From Candidatus Doudnabacteria bacterium RIFCSPHIGHO2_02_FULL_46_11 (GTDB lineage Bacteria; Patescibacteriota; Doudnabacteria; UBA920; 2-02-FULL-46-11), in NCBI GenBank assembly GCA_001779955.1, contig MFES01000010.1, positions 2,242 to 34,736 of the forward strand: a stretch of DNA of 32,495 nt. The letters are read 5' to 3'. The stretch's first letter is position 1. Each line of letters starts with the position of its first letter. The position numbers and the translations under genes were made by a program. Positions 16,242 to 25,955 of this stretch are shown here, piece after piece. The notes below the pieces were generated by a model, which was not told the origin of the DNA, did not search any database, and saw only the letters and a list, made by a program, of their open reading frames with translations.

Positions 16242-17671
16242 CCCTTGTCGCCAAAATTGCCCATTCCACATTTTACCAAACAGTCGGCAAAATAGCCGCT
16301 GTTCTTTTAGGTTTGTGGCAGGTGTCTTTACTTACCAAATATTTAGGCAACACCGGCTACGGAACCTACGCTACGGTTACGGCCTATTTAGGCATAATTA
16401 TCGTTTTGGCCGAATTGGGTTTGCACATTACCAATGTGACTAAAATCAGCCAACCGGGCGCGGACGAACGTAAAATTTTAAGCAACGCTTTTACTCTGCG
16501 AACGGTGTCTTCTCTGATATTTTTCGCCGTAGCCACGGTCGTCGGCTACTTTTTCCTGCCCTTTGAGTATGAAATTCGCTTAGGGATTGTTTTTGCCGCG
16601 GCCGCTTTTGCTCTTCTCTCTGTCAATCAAGTTTTTGTCGGCGTGTTCCAGAAAAATTTCGCCAACCACATGCTCGTCTTCGGCGAAATAATATCAAAAT
16701 CAATTGTTGTTGCCGCTATCTATATTTTAGTAACAAAAGGCTACGGCGTACTGGCGATATTGGCTACGCTTAACCTTGCTTTTGCCGTACATTTGGGTGT
16801 AACAATGTATTTTGCCTACAAATACATCCCCTTTTCGTTTCAATTCGATTTTTCTTATTGGCGATTGTTGCTTTCCCAATCATGGCCCATAGCCTTTTCC
16901 GGAATACTTAATTTAATTTACTTTAAAACCGACACGGTTATATTGGCCGGTTACAAGGGCGCGGCCGCGGCCGGAATTTACAGCGTGCCTTACAAAATTC
17001 TGGAGGTGCTTATCGCTTTCCCGGCGCTTTTTGCCGGACTGCTTCTGCCGCTTTTGTCAGCCGCGGCCATAAATAACCTTGTAAGATTTAAAGCCATCAT
17101 CCAAAACGCATTCAACGCCTTAATTTATATCGCTTTTTTGGTGATGGTTGAAGTTATGATTTTCGCAGAACCGATGATTCGCTTCATCACCCGCGAAAAG
17201 TTTTTCGAATTCACGGAATCAGTGCCGCTTTTCCGCCTGCTTATCATCACCACGCTTTTCTTGTTTGTCGGCAACCTTTTTGGTCACGCCGTCCCAGCCC
17301 TGGGCCTTCAACGTAAAATGATTTTGGGCTATGCCCTGGCCGCCGGGGCAGGGCTCGCGGTTTATTTCACTCTTATCCCGCGCTTTTCTTTTTACGGAGC
17401 GGCCTTGGGTACAATTTTGACCGAAGCTATTGCCGCGTTTTATTCCATGTGGCTGGTCTTAAAGACCACGCGACACAAACTTGAGTACAAGGGCCTAATT
17501 AAAACCATCGTTGCCTCGGTTATTACCTATTGGCTTGGGACCATTATTTTCATACGTTTTGGTATTACCTGGTGGATCGCGGCAGTGTTAGTGGCCATAA
17601 TTTACATAATCATTTTGTACAAGCTCAAAGGCATCACCAAAGACGAAATAAAAATGGTACTGGCCAGATAG
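16238..17671 (+). CDS. Flippase / polysaccharide biosynthesis (MATE-like, Wzx-type) protein
   Basis: Multi-TM, 477 aa; N-terminus typical of oligosaccharide flippases. Confidence 0.8.
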   Translation: MTLVAKIAHSTFYQTVGKIAAVLLGLWQVSLLTKYLGNTGYGTYATVTAYLGIIIVLAELGLHITNVTKISQPGADERKILSNAFTLRTVSSLIFFAVATVVGYFFLPFEYEIRLGIVFAAAAFALLSVNQVFVGVFQKNFANHMLVFGEIISKSIVVAAIYILVTKGYGVLAILATLNLAFAVHLGVTMYFAYKYIPFSFQFDFSYWRLLLSQSWPIAFSGILNLIYFKTDTVILAGYKGAAAAGIYSVPYKILEVLIAFPALFAGLLLPLLSAAAINNLVRFKAIIQNAFNALIYIAFLVMVEVMIFAEPMIRFITREKFFEFTESVPLFRLLIITTLFLFVGNLFGHAVPALGLQRKMILGYALAAGAGLAVYFTLIPRFSFYGAALGTILTEAIAAFYSMWLVLKTTRHKLEYKGLIKTIVASVITYWLGTIIFIRFGITWWIAAVLVAIIYIIILYKLKGITKDEIKMVLAR

Positions 17672-17702
17672 TACGTACATAGGTACGTACTTAATTCTAG
17701 AA

Positions 17703-18863
17703 TTAATTCCAAAAAGGAAAATCACGCTTTTCTCTTTTACCTGGGTCAGGATTATTCTTGTTAAATTTTCGGTAGGCGTCTTTAGCCGAAGCAAGCATTG
17801 CTTTAAGCAACAAAGCCCGATCGGTGGTAGTGGCGGCGAGCGCGCAATCAGGCGGCCAAAGCCAGCCAATTTTTACGCCATAGTGCGCGCTCATTTCATC
17901 GCAAGCCAGCCGCAGCGACTTGATATCCGCCTCCCCTCGCAAGACTTTTTTAAAGACACCGGCCGTGCCTTGCTCCGGCAGCAACCACTCAACAGCCTTT
18001 AAGATGCCGTTTGATATTTTAAAATTGACCAATTCTTCAAAAGGCATATTGGGCATGACCAAAATATGCGTCGGTTTGCATGTTTTTATTATTTCCTCAA
18101 AAGGTATTTGGGCGAAAGCCCCGTCAATATACGCCCCGCCCCGGAGCTGTATTTTTTCGCCATAAAAATAAGGCACGGCCATTGAGGCGTGCACGGCATT
18201 AATCAAATCAGTTTTGGCATCGACCAACTCATTTTTTTGAGTGCCCGTGTTTTGGGCAACAACCCAAAAACGCGAAGGGGCCGCCAGGACAGCTGACTGA
18301 TCCACGGCCCTGGGCCCTTTCAAAAAGGCCTTGACCGCCACAAATACATTCATTATCTTGGGCCAGCGCTTAACAGAAAAACTGACAAAGCCGTTTTTCT
18401 GAAGAACATGAGTATAGATTGATGCTCCTTTATACGTGTGTTCATGACCGCCTAAGTAATAGAGCAGACTGGCCGAGCCAGCCGAAATGCCCACGCAGTC
18501 GTCAATTTCTCGGGGAGTGATGCCTGCTTCCCAAAGGGCTGCCAGTTGTCCGGTACCATAGGCGCCCCTGGCTGCGCCGCTTAAAGCTAAAATAAGAGTA
18601 CGAATTTTGGCGGTCGTTTTTTTGTCATCACGCCTTGCAATCAGGGTTTTGGCCACAACATCAAGTTTGCCTGCTTCGTCGTCGTTGCGCCGCAGGACAA
18701 AGGCATCGATAACTTCACCCAGGCGCTCATCATGCTCGCGGCGCTCCTGCTTCATTAACTGCTCGATACGTTCCGCCGATTCATAACCTGAATCCTTTTT
18801 TTCCGGTTGTTTTTCCGGATTTATGGCCCTGTAGGCCTCGGGTGGTGTTGGTCTTTCGGGCAT
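17703..18863 (-). CDS. Patatin-like phospholipase family protein
   Basis: LALSGAARGAYGTGQLAAL, GISAGS (GxSxG), DGAFAQIPF (Asp of dyad). Confidence 0.85.
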   Translation of the reverse strand: MPERPTPPEAYRAINPEKQPEKKDSGYESAERIEQLMKQERREHDERLGEVIDAFVLRRNDDEAGKLDVVAKTLIARRDDKKTTAKIRTLILALSGAARGAYGTGQLAALWEAGITPREIDDCVGISAGSASLLYYLGGHEHTYKGASIYTHVLQKNGFVSFSVKRWPKIMNVFVAVKAFLKGPRAVDQSAVLAAPSRFWVVAQNTGTQKNELVDAKTDLINAVHASMAVPYFYGEKIQLRGGAYIDGAFAQIPFEEIIKTCKPTHILVMPNMPFEELVNFKISNGILKAVEWLLPEQGTAGVFKKVLRGEADIKSLRLACDEMSAHYGVKIGWLWPPDCALAATTTDRALLLKAMLASAKDAYRKFNKNNPDPGKREKRDFPFWN

Positions 18864-18881
18864 TTTTATTTAAATTATTTT

Positions 18882-19508
18882 TTAAGCGTACCGGGCCTCT
18901 TCGTATGTTTTAGGATAAACAAAAGCTTGAATAAAAGTAAAGATGAGACTAATGTAAAGCAAAAACAAGGCCAGATCCAACCATAAAACCCAAGAGGAAA
19001 ACAAACTGATAAATATCGCGGTAAAAGCCGTACATTGGATTATCATTTTTATCTTGCCCGCCCAGTTGGCGCCCGGATTTATTTTTATTTTTTTCTTTGC
19101 CCGCCAAGCCATAGATGCGTTGAGTGCTTCTAACAGCGCTAAATAAATTAAAAGATTCCAACCAAAAAGTTTAGGAATAAAAATTACCGCCACCAAGAGA
19201 ATGAGCCCGCGATCAGCAACGGCGTCTAACACCTTGCCCCGCTCGGTAACTTTGTTGCGAGTGCGGGCCATGGCTCCGTCCAAGGCGTCGGTCAGCGCGG
19301 CTATGGAAAAAAGAATAAAACCCCAAATGTAATTTTCTTGAACCAGAAAATAATAAATAAACGGTATTGAAAAAATCCTAGCCCAAGTCACCTGGTTAGG
19401 GCTTATGCGGTGAGGCACGAACGGGAGAACGAGTTTGGCTATAAACTTGTCTGTGTATTTTTGGAAGTTCACCCAAATATTATAACTTGCAACCAGCAAA
19501 CCAAGCAA
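18882..19508 (-). CDS. CDP-alcohol phosphatidyltransferase family protein
   Basis: DALDGAMARTRNKVTERGKVLDAVADRG matches DGxxAR(x8)GxxxDxxxD. Confidence 0.88.
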   Translation of the reverse strand: MLGLLVASYNIWVNFQKYTDKFIAKLVLPFVPHRISPNQVTWARIFSIPFIYYFLVQENYIWGFILFSIAALTDALDGAMARTRNKVTERGKVLDAVADRGLILLVAVIFIPKLFGWNLLIYLALLEALNASMAWRAKKKIKINPGANWAGKIKMIIQCTAFTAIFISLFSSWVLWLDLALFLLYISLIFTFIQAFVYPKTYEEARYA

Positions 19509-19569
19509 AAGAAGGGGGGGCCCATTTTTTGAGGTCTCCCCTTACGTTCTACTTACTAAAAGCCAATTG

Positions 19570-20685
19570 CTAGTTTTTCACCGGCATGACCAGGTAGAGA
19601 TTGTTTTGCCGGCCGCTTGGTGTGAGGATGGCGGGGGAATTATCGTTTATAGCCTTAAAGACCACTTTTTCATCAAGGATATTACCGAGATAATCGAGTA
19701 GGTACTTATAATTAAACACGCTCTCCTGCGCCTGGCCGGTTACTTCTCCGGAAATCTTCGCCACTGACTCGCCTATATCCCCCGACGCGGCCGAAACTTC
19801 TACTTGGCCGTCGCTCGGCTTGAAGTTAAGTTTTATACTCCGGCCGGTCGAGGCAAAAAGCCCGGCTGACTTTATGGCCTGCATCAGTTCAAAGCGCGGC
19901 AACACGGCAGTACTTGCAAATTCAGCTGGGATAATTTCTTTATAGTCGGGAAACGCGCCGTCAACTAAGCGTGAAACAAGCTCAATATCCGGCAGGTTGA
20001 ACAACACCTGATTTTCGCCCTGGTTGATAGTTATCAACGCACTTGAATCAGCTACCGAGGCAAGCAGGCGAACCACCTCCTGGGCTGTTTTAAGGGGTAT
20101 GATGATGGGTTTAAAATCACCCTCCACCTTTTCCTGTTCAACCGGCACCGTCCTTTCAGTTAAACGATAGCGATCGGTAGAAACAAAGTAAAGATTATTT
20201 TTATCCAAGTATGTATACACCCCGGACAATTCGGGCTGCGCTTCTGGGGCGGCTGCGGCAAAAATCACTTCTTGTAGGGCGCTGCGCAGCTCTTCTGCCC
20301 CCAAACTTATTTTCCCCGCGCTGGTAAGTTTTGGTATTAAAGGAAATTCTTCAGATGGTAGAGTTTTAATACTCGCCGAAGAGGTATCGGTGGAAACTAT
20401 TAAATTACCCTGTTTTAAATTTAGTATTACCTGTTCCTCAAGGATGGTGGAAACATATTCATTAATCGTTCTGGCTGGTAGCGTCACGGTTCCTTCTTCC
20501 TCGACTCTTCCCCCCAACCAACAGGTTAAACCCATTTCTAAATTGGTGGCCGATATTTTTATTCTTCCTTTTTCTGTTTGCAATAAAATATTACTAAGTA
20601 TCGGCAGACTTGCGGCGGTCCCCACCACATGACTAACCAAACCTAAAACTTTTTTAAAATTATCCCTAGTTATGACGGCCTTCAT
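19570..20685 (-). CDS. dnaN: DNA polymerase III beta clamp
   Basis: Full-length clamp-like protein with C-terminal NNLYLVMPVKN; adjacent to dnaA. Confidence 0.93.
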   Translation of the reverse strand: MKAVITRDNFKKVLGLVSHVVGTAASLPILSNILLQTEKGRIKISATNLEMGLTCWLGGRVEEEGTVTLPARTINEYVSTILEEQVILNLKQGNLIVSTDTSSASIKTLPSEEFPLIPKLTSAGKISLGAEELRSALQEVIFAAAAPEAQPELSGVYTYLDKNNLYFVSTDRYRLTERTVPVEQEKVEGDFKPIIIPLKTAQEVVRLLASVADSSALITINQGENQVLFNLPDIELVSRLVDGAFPDYKEIIPAEFASTAVLPRFELMQAIKSAGLFASTGRSIKLNFKPSDGQVEVSAASGDIGESVAKISGEVTGQAQESVFNYKYLLDYLGNILDEKVVFKAINDNSPAILTPSGRQNNLYLVMPVKN

Positions 20686-20689
20686 CCTG

Positions 20690-20820
20690 TATAGTTGCCT
20701 CGATAATCTTGGGCTTTGGTTCGACCCGAGGTTAATAAGGGTTTAACTTAATCCTTTCTTGCTTCCTGTATTTCTTGATTAATTCCAAGATTGGTCTGGA
20801 GACCCATTGAGGAATTTATA
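20690..20820 (-). ncRNA. Candidate structured leader element, copy 1 (upstream of dnaN)
   Basis: Shared sequence GGTCGAACCAAAGCCCAAGATTATCGAGG and stem layout with 26335-26464 and 32362-32495. Confidence 0.5.
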
Positions 20821-20978
20821 CAGGGTTCATGGTTTTATTATTAGTTAATTAAATAATAAGTAATAGTAGTAGGGAGGGTGGGTAAGTGGAAAAGTTAATT
20901 ATGGTTAATAGAATTAAATAGTTTGATGGTTTTGTTATTTGGTAACTTGGGGAAAGGATGGGGGTGGGGTGTGTATGG

Positions 20979-21004
20979 TTTTCAATTTTCAATTTTCAAT
21001 TTTC
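20979..21004. repeat. Short tandem repeat of TTTTCAA unit (3.5 copies)
   Basis: TTTTCAATTTTCAATTTTCAATTTTC. Confidence 0.9.
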
Positions 21005-21051
21005 TAAAGCCAACATACAATCCCAAGGATTTCCACAAGTTATTCACCATG

Positions 21052-22413
21052 TTACATATAGGCTTTTTCCAAAATCAGGTCGATTTCCTGGCGCAAACTT
21101 TCCTTTTCTTTGGACAAGCCGTCTATTTTGTCAACAGCGTGCATTACTGTGGTGTGGTCGCGCCCGCCGAAGAAGTCGCCAATACTAGGAAAAGAATTGT
21201 CTAGTTCCTTTCTGATTAAATACATGGCAATTTGGCGGGGCTTAACAAATTCTTTTTTCCGCGACTGCTTGATTAAGTCTTCCATAGTAACGTTATAGAA
21301 GGAAGCCACAACTTCCGCCAGTTTTTTAACGCTTATACCCCTTTTTTTCGGGGCTGTTGTGGCCAAAATATTTTTGGCCAGTTCAACGGTGGGGGTAGCG
21401 CCGTTAAGCTCGCAAAACACCATAAGTCTATTAAGGGCTCCTTCCAATTCACGAATGTTGCTTTGGATAATCTCGGCGATAAAATTGAGAACCTCGGTGG
21501 GGATCCCGTAATTTTTTTCACGGGCCTTGGTGTTTAAGATGGCAATTCGGGTTTCGAGATCCGGCGCTTGGATATCGGCAATCATCCCCCACTCAAAGCG
21601 GCTGACCAATCGTTCCTCGATTGCTGGTATTTCTTTAGGCAGACGGTCGCTCGAGAGTACTACCTGCTTGTTGTTTTGGTATAAGGTGTTGAAGGTGTGG
21701 AAAAATTCTTCCTGGGTTCGTTCTTTACCGGCGATAAATTGGATGTCGTCTATTAAAAGCACGTCTACGTTTCGGTAAAGCTCCTTGAAAGCCGCCATGC
21801 GTCCTTTTTCGATGGCGTCGGTGAACTCATTGGTGAATCTTTCCGAGCTAACGTAAAGAATGCGCGCGTTCGGGTTCTGGTTTAGAGTTTCATTACCCAC
21901 CGCCTGCATTAAGTGAGTCTTGCCCAACCCCACGCCGCCGTATAAAAATAAAGGATTGTAAGCCGTGCCCGGTTTTTTAGCCACAGCTTGGCAGGCCGCC
22001 GCCGCCAATTCATTGGAATTACCGACAATGAAAGTCTGGAAGGTATATTTGGGGTTAAGACCGTTAATTGTTGCATTAAGGCTCGTTGGTGTGGAGTGGC
22101 TCGTTACCGATCTTCCCGGGCTGACCGTGGCCGCTATCGATGAACCCCGGCCGCCGCCTGACCCTGAAATGATTTGATACTGCACCTCCCTTACCTCCGG
22201 CAAAATCGCTCGAACCGCTTTGACAATATCCGCGTGGTATTTATTTTTGAGCCATTCTTTGCTAAAACCGTTGGGCACGCCAATAGTAAGCTTCTCCCCA
22301 TTTTTGTCGATGACGGTCGTGCCTTTAAACCACGTCGCAAAGCTGGGCTTGCTCAACGTCAATTCAAGTCTTCCGAGAACCGCCTGCCATAATTGTTGGT
22401 TTTCTATTTCCAT
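21052..22413 (-). CDS. dnaA: Chromosomal replication initiator DnaA
   Basis: NPLFLYGGVGLGKTHLMQAVGNE, VLLIDDIQFIAGKERTQEEFFHTFN, FFGGRDHTTVMHAVDKI. Confidence 0.97.
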   Translation of the reverse strand: MEIENQQLWQAVLGRLELTLSKPSFATWFKGTTVIDKNGEKLTIGVPNGFSKEWLKNKYHADIVKAVRAILPEVREVQYQIISGSGGGRGSSIAATVSPGRSVTSHSTPTSLNATINGLNPKYTFQTFIVGNSNELAAAACQAVAKKPGTAYNPLFLYGGVGLGKTHLMQAVGNETLNQNPNARILYVSSERFTNEFTDAIEKGRMAAFKELYRNVDVLLIDDIQFIAGKERTQEEFFHTFNTLYQNNKQVVLSSDRLPKEIPAIEERLVSRFEWGMIADIQAPDLETRIAILNTKAREKNYGIPTEVLNFIAEIIQSNIRELEGALNRLMVFCELNGATPTVELAKNILATTAPKKRGISVKKLAEVVASFYNVTMEDLIKQSRKKEFVKPRQIAMYLIRKELDNSFPSIGDFFGGRDHTTVMHAVDKIDGLSKEKESLRQEIDLILEKAYM

Positions 22414-22447
22414 ACGCTTACGCTACGCGATACTAATCAACGAATAC

Positions 22448-22622
22448 ATACTAATAATACGAATAACTATTCTAATATAATTAATATACTCTTTACTATT
22501 CGTATTATTAGTATCAATACTTCTTCGTATCTTACACCTTACCAAACGAGTTATCAACATGCAAACCCATAAAAAACGTGATATATAGGCCATCTTGAGC
22601 CTATGTGGAAAAGTTGTGGAGA
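22448..22622. promoter_or_regulatory. Candidate oriC segment: AT-rich inverted repeat plus DnaA-box-like 9-mers
   Basis: TTATCAACA (22551-22559), TGTGGAAAA (22604-22612) and TTGTGGAGA (22614-22622) near-consensus boxes; divergent dnaA/rpmH context. Confidence 0.5.
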
Positions 22623-22725
22623 AGATGTTTAAAAACCATAAATCAAGGCCGGACATTCGCCAAAACAAAAAAATTAAGATATAATTAAACGTGAAACGAG
22701 CGCATACATCAGTAATTTTTAAAAC

Positions 22726-22866
22726 ATGAGACAAGGTTTAACCTACACTCCAAACAGGAAACGGCAGGCAAAAAAGCAGGGTTTTCGCGCGCGCAGGCGC
22801 ACAAGAAACGGCCGCGGAGTATTGGCCAGGCGCAGGGCTCGCGGCCGAAGGAGATTAACTGTTTAA
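22726..22866 (+). CDS. rpmH: 50S ribosomal protein L34
   Basis: Translation [46 protein letters not shown] (too short for ORF track); upstream of rnpA. Confidence 0.93.
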   Translation: MRQGLTYTPNRKRQAKKQGFRARRRTRNGRGVLARRRARGRRRLTV

Positions 22867-22878
22867 TTCACCTACCAA

Positions 22879-23220
22879 ATGCTTGCCGCGGATAATCGTT
22901 TAAGAAAACAGAATGATTTTGACCGCTTGTACCAAACGGGCCGAACTATCTCCGGCCCTTTGTTTAATGTTAGGTGGGTAAATAATGGTTTAGCAGACTC
23001 GCGGTTTGGTGTGGTAGTGAGTAAGAATACGGCCAAATTGGCTACCAGGCGAAACAGAATTAAGCGCAAAGTTCGGGCTGGGTTAAAGGGTTTTTTGGTC
23101 GGGATTAAAGGCGGTTTGGACATAGTTATTATTATCAAGCGTCCGGCGTTGGATAAAGAGTATACTGAAATTAAGGAGGAGCTCGGTAAAATTTTCAAAA
23201 AAGCCCGCCTATTAAAATAA
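22879..23220 (+). CDS. rnpA: Ribonuclease P protein component
   Basis: RFGVVVSKNTAKLATRRNRIKRKVRAGL. Confidence 0.93.
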   Translation: MLAADNRLRKQNDFDRLYQTGRTISGPLFNVRWVNNGLADSRFGVVVSKNTAKLATRRNRIKRKVRAGLKGFLVGIKGGLDIVIIIKRPALDKEYTEIKEELGKIFKKARLLK

Positions 23221-23223
23221 TAA

Positions 23224-23511
23224 ATGACCAACGCCACAATTTTTCTAATTAATATTTATCAAAAAACGCTTTCCCCCGACCATTCCTGGCTAAGCGAGTT
23301 TTTCCCTTATGGATTTTGCCGCTATACTCCCTCTTGCTCGGAATACTGCAAGCAGTCTTTGCGCGAGCGCGGGTTATTTAAAGGGCTTGCCCTGACTTTT
23401 TGGCGGTTACTTCGCTGTAACCCGTGGGCCAGGTTCGGTCATGACCCAGTTACGCCAATAATCAATAACCAAGAAACAAGAAACAAACAGAATCCAATAA
23501 TCAATATTTAA
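23224..23511 (+). CDS. yidD: Membrane protein insertion efficiency factor YidD
   Basis: YQKTLSPDHSW...CRYTPSCSEYCKQSLRERGLFKGLALTFWRLLRCNPW. Confidence 0.92.
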   Translation: MTNATIFLINIYQKTLSPDHSWLSEFFPYGFCRYTPSCSEYCKQSLRERGLFKGLALTFWRLLRCNPWARFGHDPVTPIINNQETRNKQNPIINI

Positions 23512-23565
23512 AAACCCGATTATGGTTGTTAATTATTTTGGTTATTGCCTCTTGTATCTTGACGA
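23459..23565. repeat. AACCAAGAAACAAG-family intergenic repeat
   Basis: AATAACCAAGAAACAAGAAACAAA ... TTTTGGTTATTGCCTCTTGTATCTTG. Confidence 0.7.
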
Positions 23566-23578
23566 TTAACGAAGTTTT

Positions 23579-24298
23579 ATGTTTCACGAACTGCTTTACC
23601 GCCCAATACTAAACTTACTCGTTTTTCTTTATGATATTATTCCCGGTCATGACGTTGGCCTGGCCATTATCGGCGTAACCCTGGTAATCCGGATTATTTT
23701 ATATCCGTCTTTTCACAGTTCTTTAAAATCGCAAAAAGCTCTCCAGGAGCTACAGCCAAAAATGGAAGCGCTAAAAGTAAAACACAAGGACGACAAACAG
23801 GCGCAGATGAAGGCCGTCATGGAACTTTACAAAGAACACAAGGTAAATCCGCTTTCTTCCTGCCTTCCGCTTTTAATTCAGCTGCCGGTAATGATTGCCT
23901 TATTTAGCGTGCTTAATAACCAATTGCCGAAAACAACTATAGAGGGGCTTTATGGTTTTGTCAGCAACCCGGGAACTTTGGAGCCGGTGGCTTTTGGTTT
24001 TCTTAATATGGCTCAACCGCACACCATTTTGGCGGCAGTCGCAGCCATTTTGCAGTTTTTGCAAACCAAAACGCTTATGCCCAAGCGCGAGCCCGGTGTA
24101 AAGCTTGATCCCACAGCTAACATTCTGCAAAAGCAGATGCTTTACTTTTTGCCGGTCATGACCTTTATAATTGCCCTGAAATTGCCTGCCGGCCTGCCTC
24201 TTTATTGGGCGGCCACGACTATATTCGCCATCCTGCAGCAGTTGATTATCCGTCGCCGCTCGCAACCGCCGGGAGTTGCGGTTAAAGAGGGTGCATAG
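23579..24298 (+). CDS. yidC: Membrane protein insertase YidC
   Basis: Position and conserved core (LVIRIILYPSFHSSLKSQKALQELQPKMEALKVKHKDDKQAQMKAVMELYKEHKVNPLSSCLPLLIQLPVMIALF). Confidence 0.95.
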   Translation: MFHELLYRPILNLLVFLYDIIPGHDVGLAIIGVTLVIRIILYPSFHSSLKSQKALQELQPKMEALKVKHKDDKQAQMKAVMELYKEHKVNPLSSCLPLLIQLPVMIALFSVLNNQLPKTTIEGLYGFVSNPGTLEPVAFGFLNMAQPHTILAAVAAILQFLQTKTLMPKREPGVKLDPTANILQKQMLYFLPVMTFIIALKLPAGLPLYWAATTIFAILQQLIIRRRSQPPGVAVKEGA

Positions 24299-24420
24299 TA
24301 GTATGCCAGGTAGCAGACTTTGTTTCATTGCCTTAAATCATCGACTGGCCGCAACTTCATTGTTTTAAGATTTAAAGCGTACAAGCGCAAAACTAAGGCG
24401 CAAAGCTTCAGGAAGGTAAT

Positions 24421-24951
24421 ATGCCGGGTATGCCGCGCGAAGATTCAATAGAGAACATAAAACAGGTAATCACCGATCTTGTCAGCAAGATGGGTATTAA
24501 AGCCGATATTGAAATACGCGAACAGCAGGATACGGTGGTGTACAATTTGCGCACCAATGACACCAATATGCTTATCGGCAAGCACGGAATAAATCTGCAT
24601 GCCCTGCAGTACTTGGCGCGCATACTCGCCCGCCGCAAGCTGCAGGAAGAGTTGGATTTTTTGATTGACGTTGAGGATTACAAAAAAAAGCGCGAGTTTT
24701 TCTTGACTGAATTGGCTCAGGAGATAAAACGCCAGGTCATTGACCAAAAACGGGCCGTGGTTTTGAAAAGTATGCCGGCCTTTGAACGGCGCGTAATCCA
24801 TGCCGTTCTTTCTGAAGCTGAACAAGTTGAAACTAGTAGCATCGGCGAGGACCCAAACCGCATGGTGGTGGTTTTTCCCCGAGGCCAGCAGCCGGAAGTC
24901 AGCCCAGACTCCTTAAGTTTTTTGGAAACCGAAGATTATAAGGTTTTGTAA
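24421..24951 (+). CDS. jag: Jag/KhpB RNA-binding protein (KH + R3H)
   Basis: MLIGKHGINLHALQYLARILA KH motif; RRVIHAVLSEAEQVETSSIGEDPNRMVVVFPR R3H motif. Confidence 0.9.
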   Translation: MPGMPREDSIENIKQVITDLVSKMGIKADIEIREQQDTVVYNLRTNDTNMLIGKHGINLHALQYLARILARRKLQEELDFLIDVEDYKKKREFFLTELAQEIKRQVIDQKRAVVLKSMPAFERRVIHAVLSEAEQVETSSIGEDPNRMVVVFPRGQQPEVSPDSLSFLETEDYKVL

Positions 24952-24987
24952 ATCAAAAGCACAAAGGATTTCCTAAGAAGGGATTTT

Positions 24988-25015
24988 AAAACCGCTCTCT
25001 GTGTTGGGCGGTTTT
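24988..25015 (+). terminator. Hairpin terminator AAAACCGC...GCGGTTTT
   Basis: Perfect 8-bp stem followed by T run downstream of jag. Confidence 0.7.
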
Positions 25016-25055
25016 TATATCAACAAAAATTGACGGTCGTAAAAAATGTAAAAAA

Positions 25056-25838
25056 TTATTCTAACGTTAAAAGGACAGCTTTGGGTTTTAGACTTGTTTC
25101 TATGCCGTCAAAGATGCTTGGCTGTAGTTCCGCCCGAGGCGAGCGGTAGTGGAATTCATCAAAACGGTTTTTTGTTTCCATGGCGATTATTTGTAAGCCA
25201 TGATCGAGCGGGGCTTTAGCGGCCGGATTTGTTTGTTTAATTTCATCCTTTCCTGCGTCCTTTTCTGCATTGTCGTTTCGGTGAGCGCCGTTTTCCGAAT
25301 TAAAATAAGAGCTAACACCTGCGACCAGCCCCTGGGTCGTACCTTCCATCGGGGCGAAAGCCAAGGCGTAAAAATCGCGGCCTGCCAAGTTAATACCCAT
25401 CCAAGCATTGGTATAAAGCGCCTTTTGGCCTTCATAGATACCCACCGCTCCGTTTTTAAAGATAAATTCAATATTTTCCGGCCACTCCGAAGCCGCAGTT
25501 TGAAGCGCATCAAACGCCACTTTGCCTAATTGCAGTGCCCATTCCTCAAAATGATAGCCTATGACTGTTGCCGTTATGGCGATTTCCTGCAGGTTTGTGG
25601 CGGATTTTTGTTCCGTATCACCCAAAACATAACCGGGCTGGCCCAAATCTTCCAAATATCCGTTAACGCTGGCACCGTTAGTGAATGACCAGACTATGGC
25701 CAATAAAATGACTAACACCACAATGGTGCCGACCGGGCTCCAGGTTCGTTTTTTGGCTGGTTTTCTTTTTACTGCGCTTTTTTTCGGGGCGCGGGTTTTA
25801 GAACGCCTAACCTTGGGTTGTTTTTTTGTTTTTGCCAT
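25056..25838 (-). CDS. Hypothetical membrane-anchored protein (Lys/Arg-rich N-terminus, one TM)
   Basis: 260-aa ORF, KRKPAKKRTWSPVGTIVVLVILLAIVWSF. Confidence 0.7.
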   Translation of the reverse strand: MAKTKKQPKVRRSKTRAPKKSAVKRKPAKKRTWSPVGTIVVLVILLAIVWSFTNGASVNGYLEDLGQPGYVLGDTEQKSATNLQEIAITATVIGYHFEEWALQLGKVAFDALQTAASEWPENIEFIFKNGAVGIYEGQKALYTNAWMGINLAGRDFYALAFAPMEGTTQGLVAGVSSYFNSENGAHRNDNAEKDAGKDEIKQTNPAAKAPLDHGLQIIAMETKNRFDEFHYRSPRAELQPSIFDGIETSLKPKAVLLTLE

Positions 25839-25901
25839 TAACGCGCAATCAAAGAGTCGAACTCTTTGGCTTTGAGAATATTAAATTGTATTTTTGTTTC
25901 C

Positions 25902-25932
25902 CCTCACACCTCGACTTAAGTCAGGTGTGAGG
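25902..25932. terminator. Strong hairpin CCTCACACCT-cGACTTAAGTC-AGGTGTGAGG between minus-strand genes
   Basis: 10-bp perfect outer stem with self-complementary inner segment. Confidence 0.45.
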
Positions 25933-25955
25933 ATTAGTCCGCGCGCCAAACGAAT

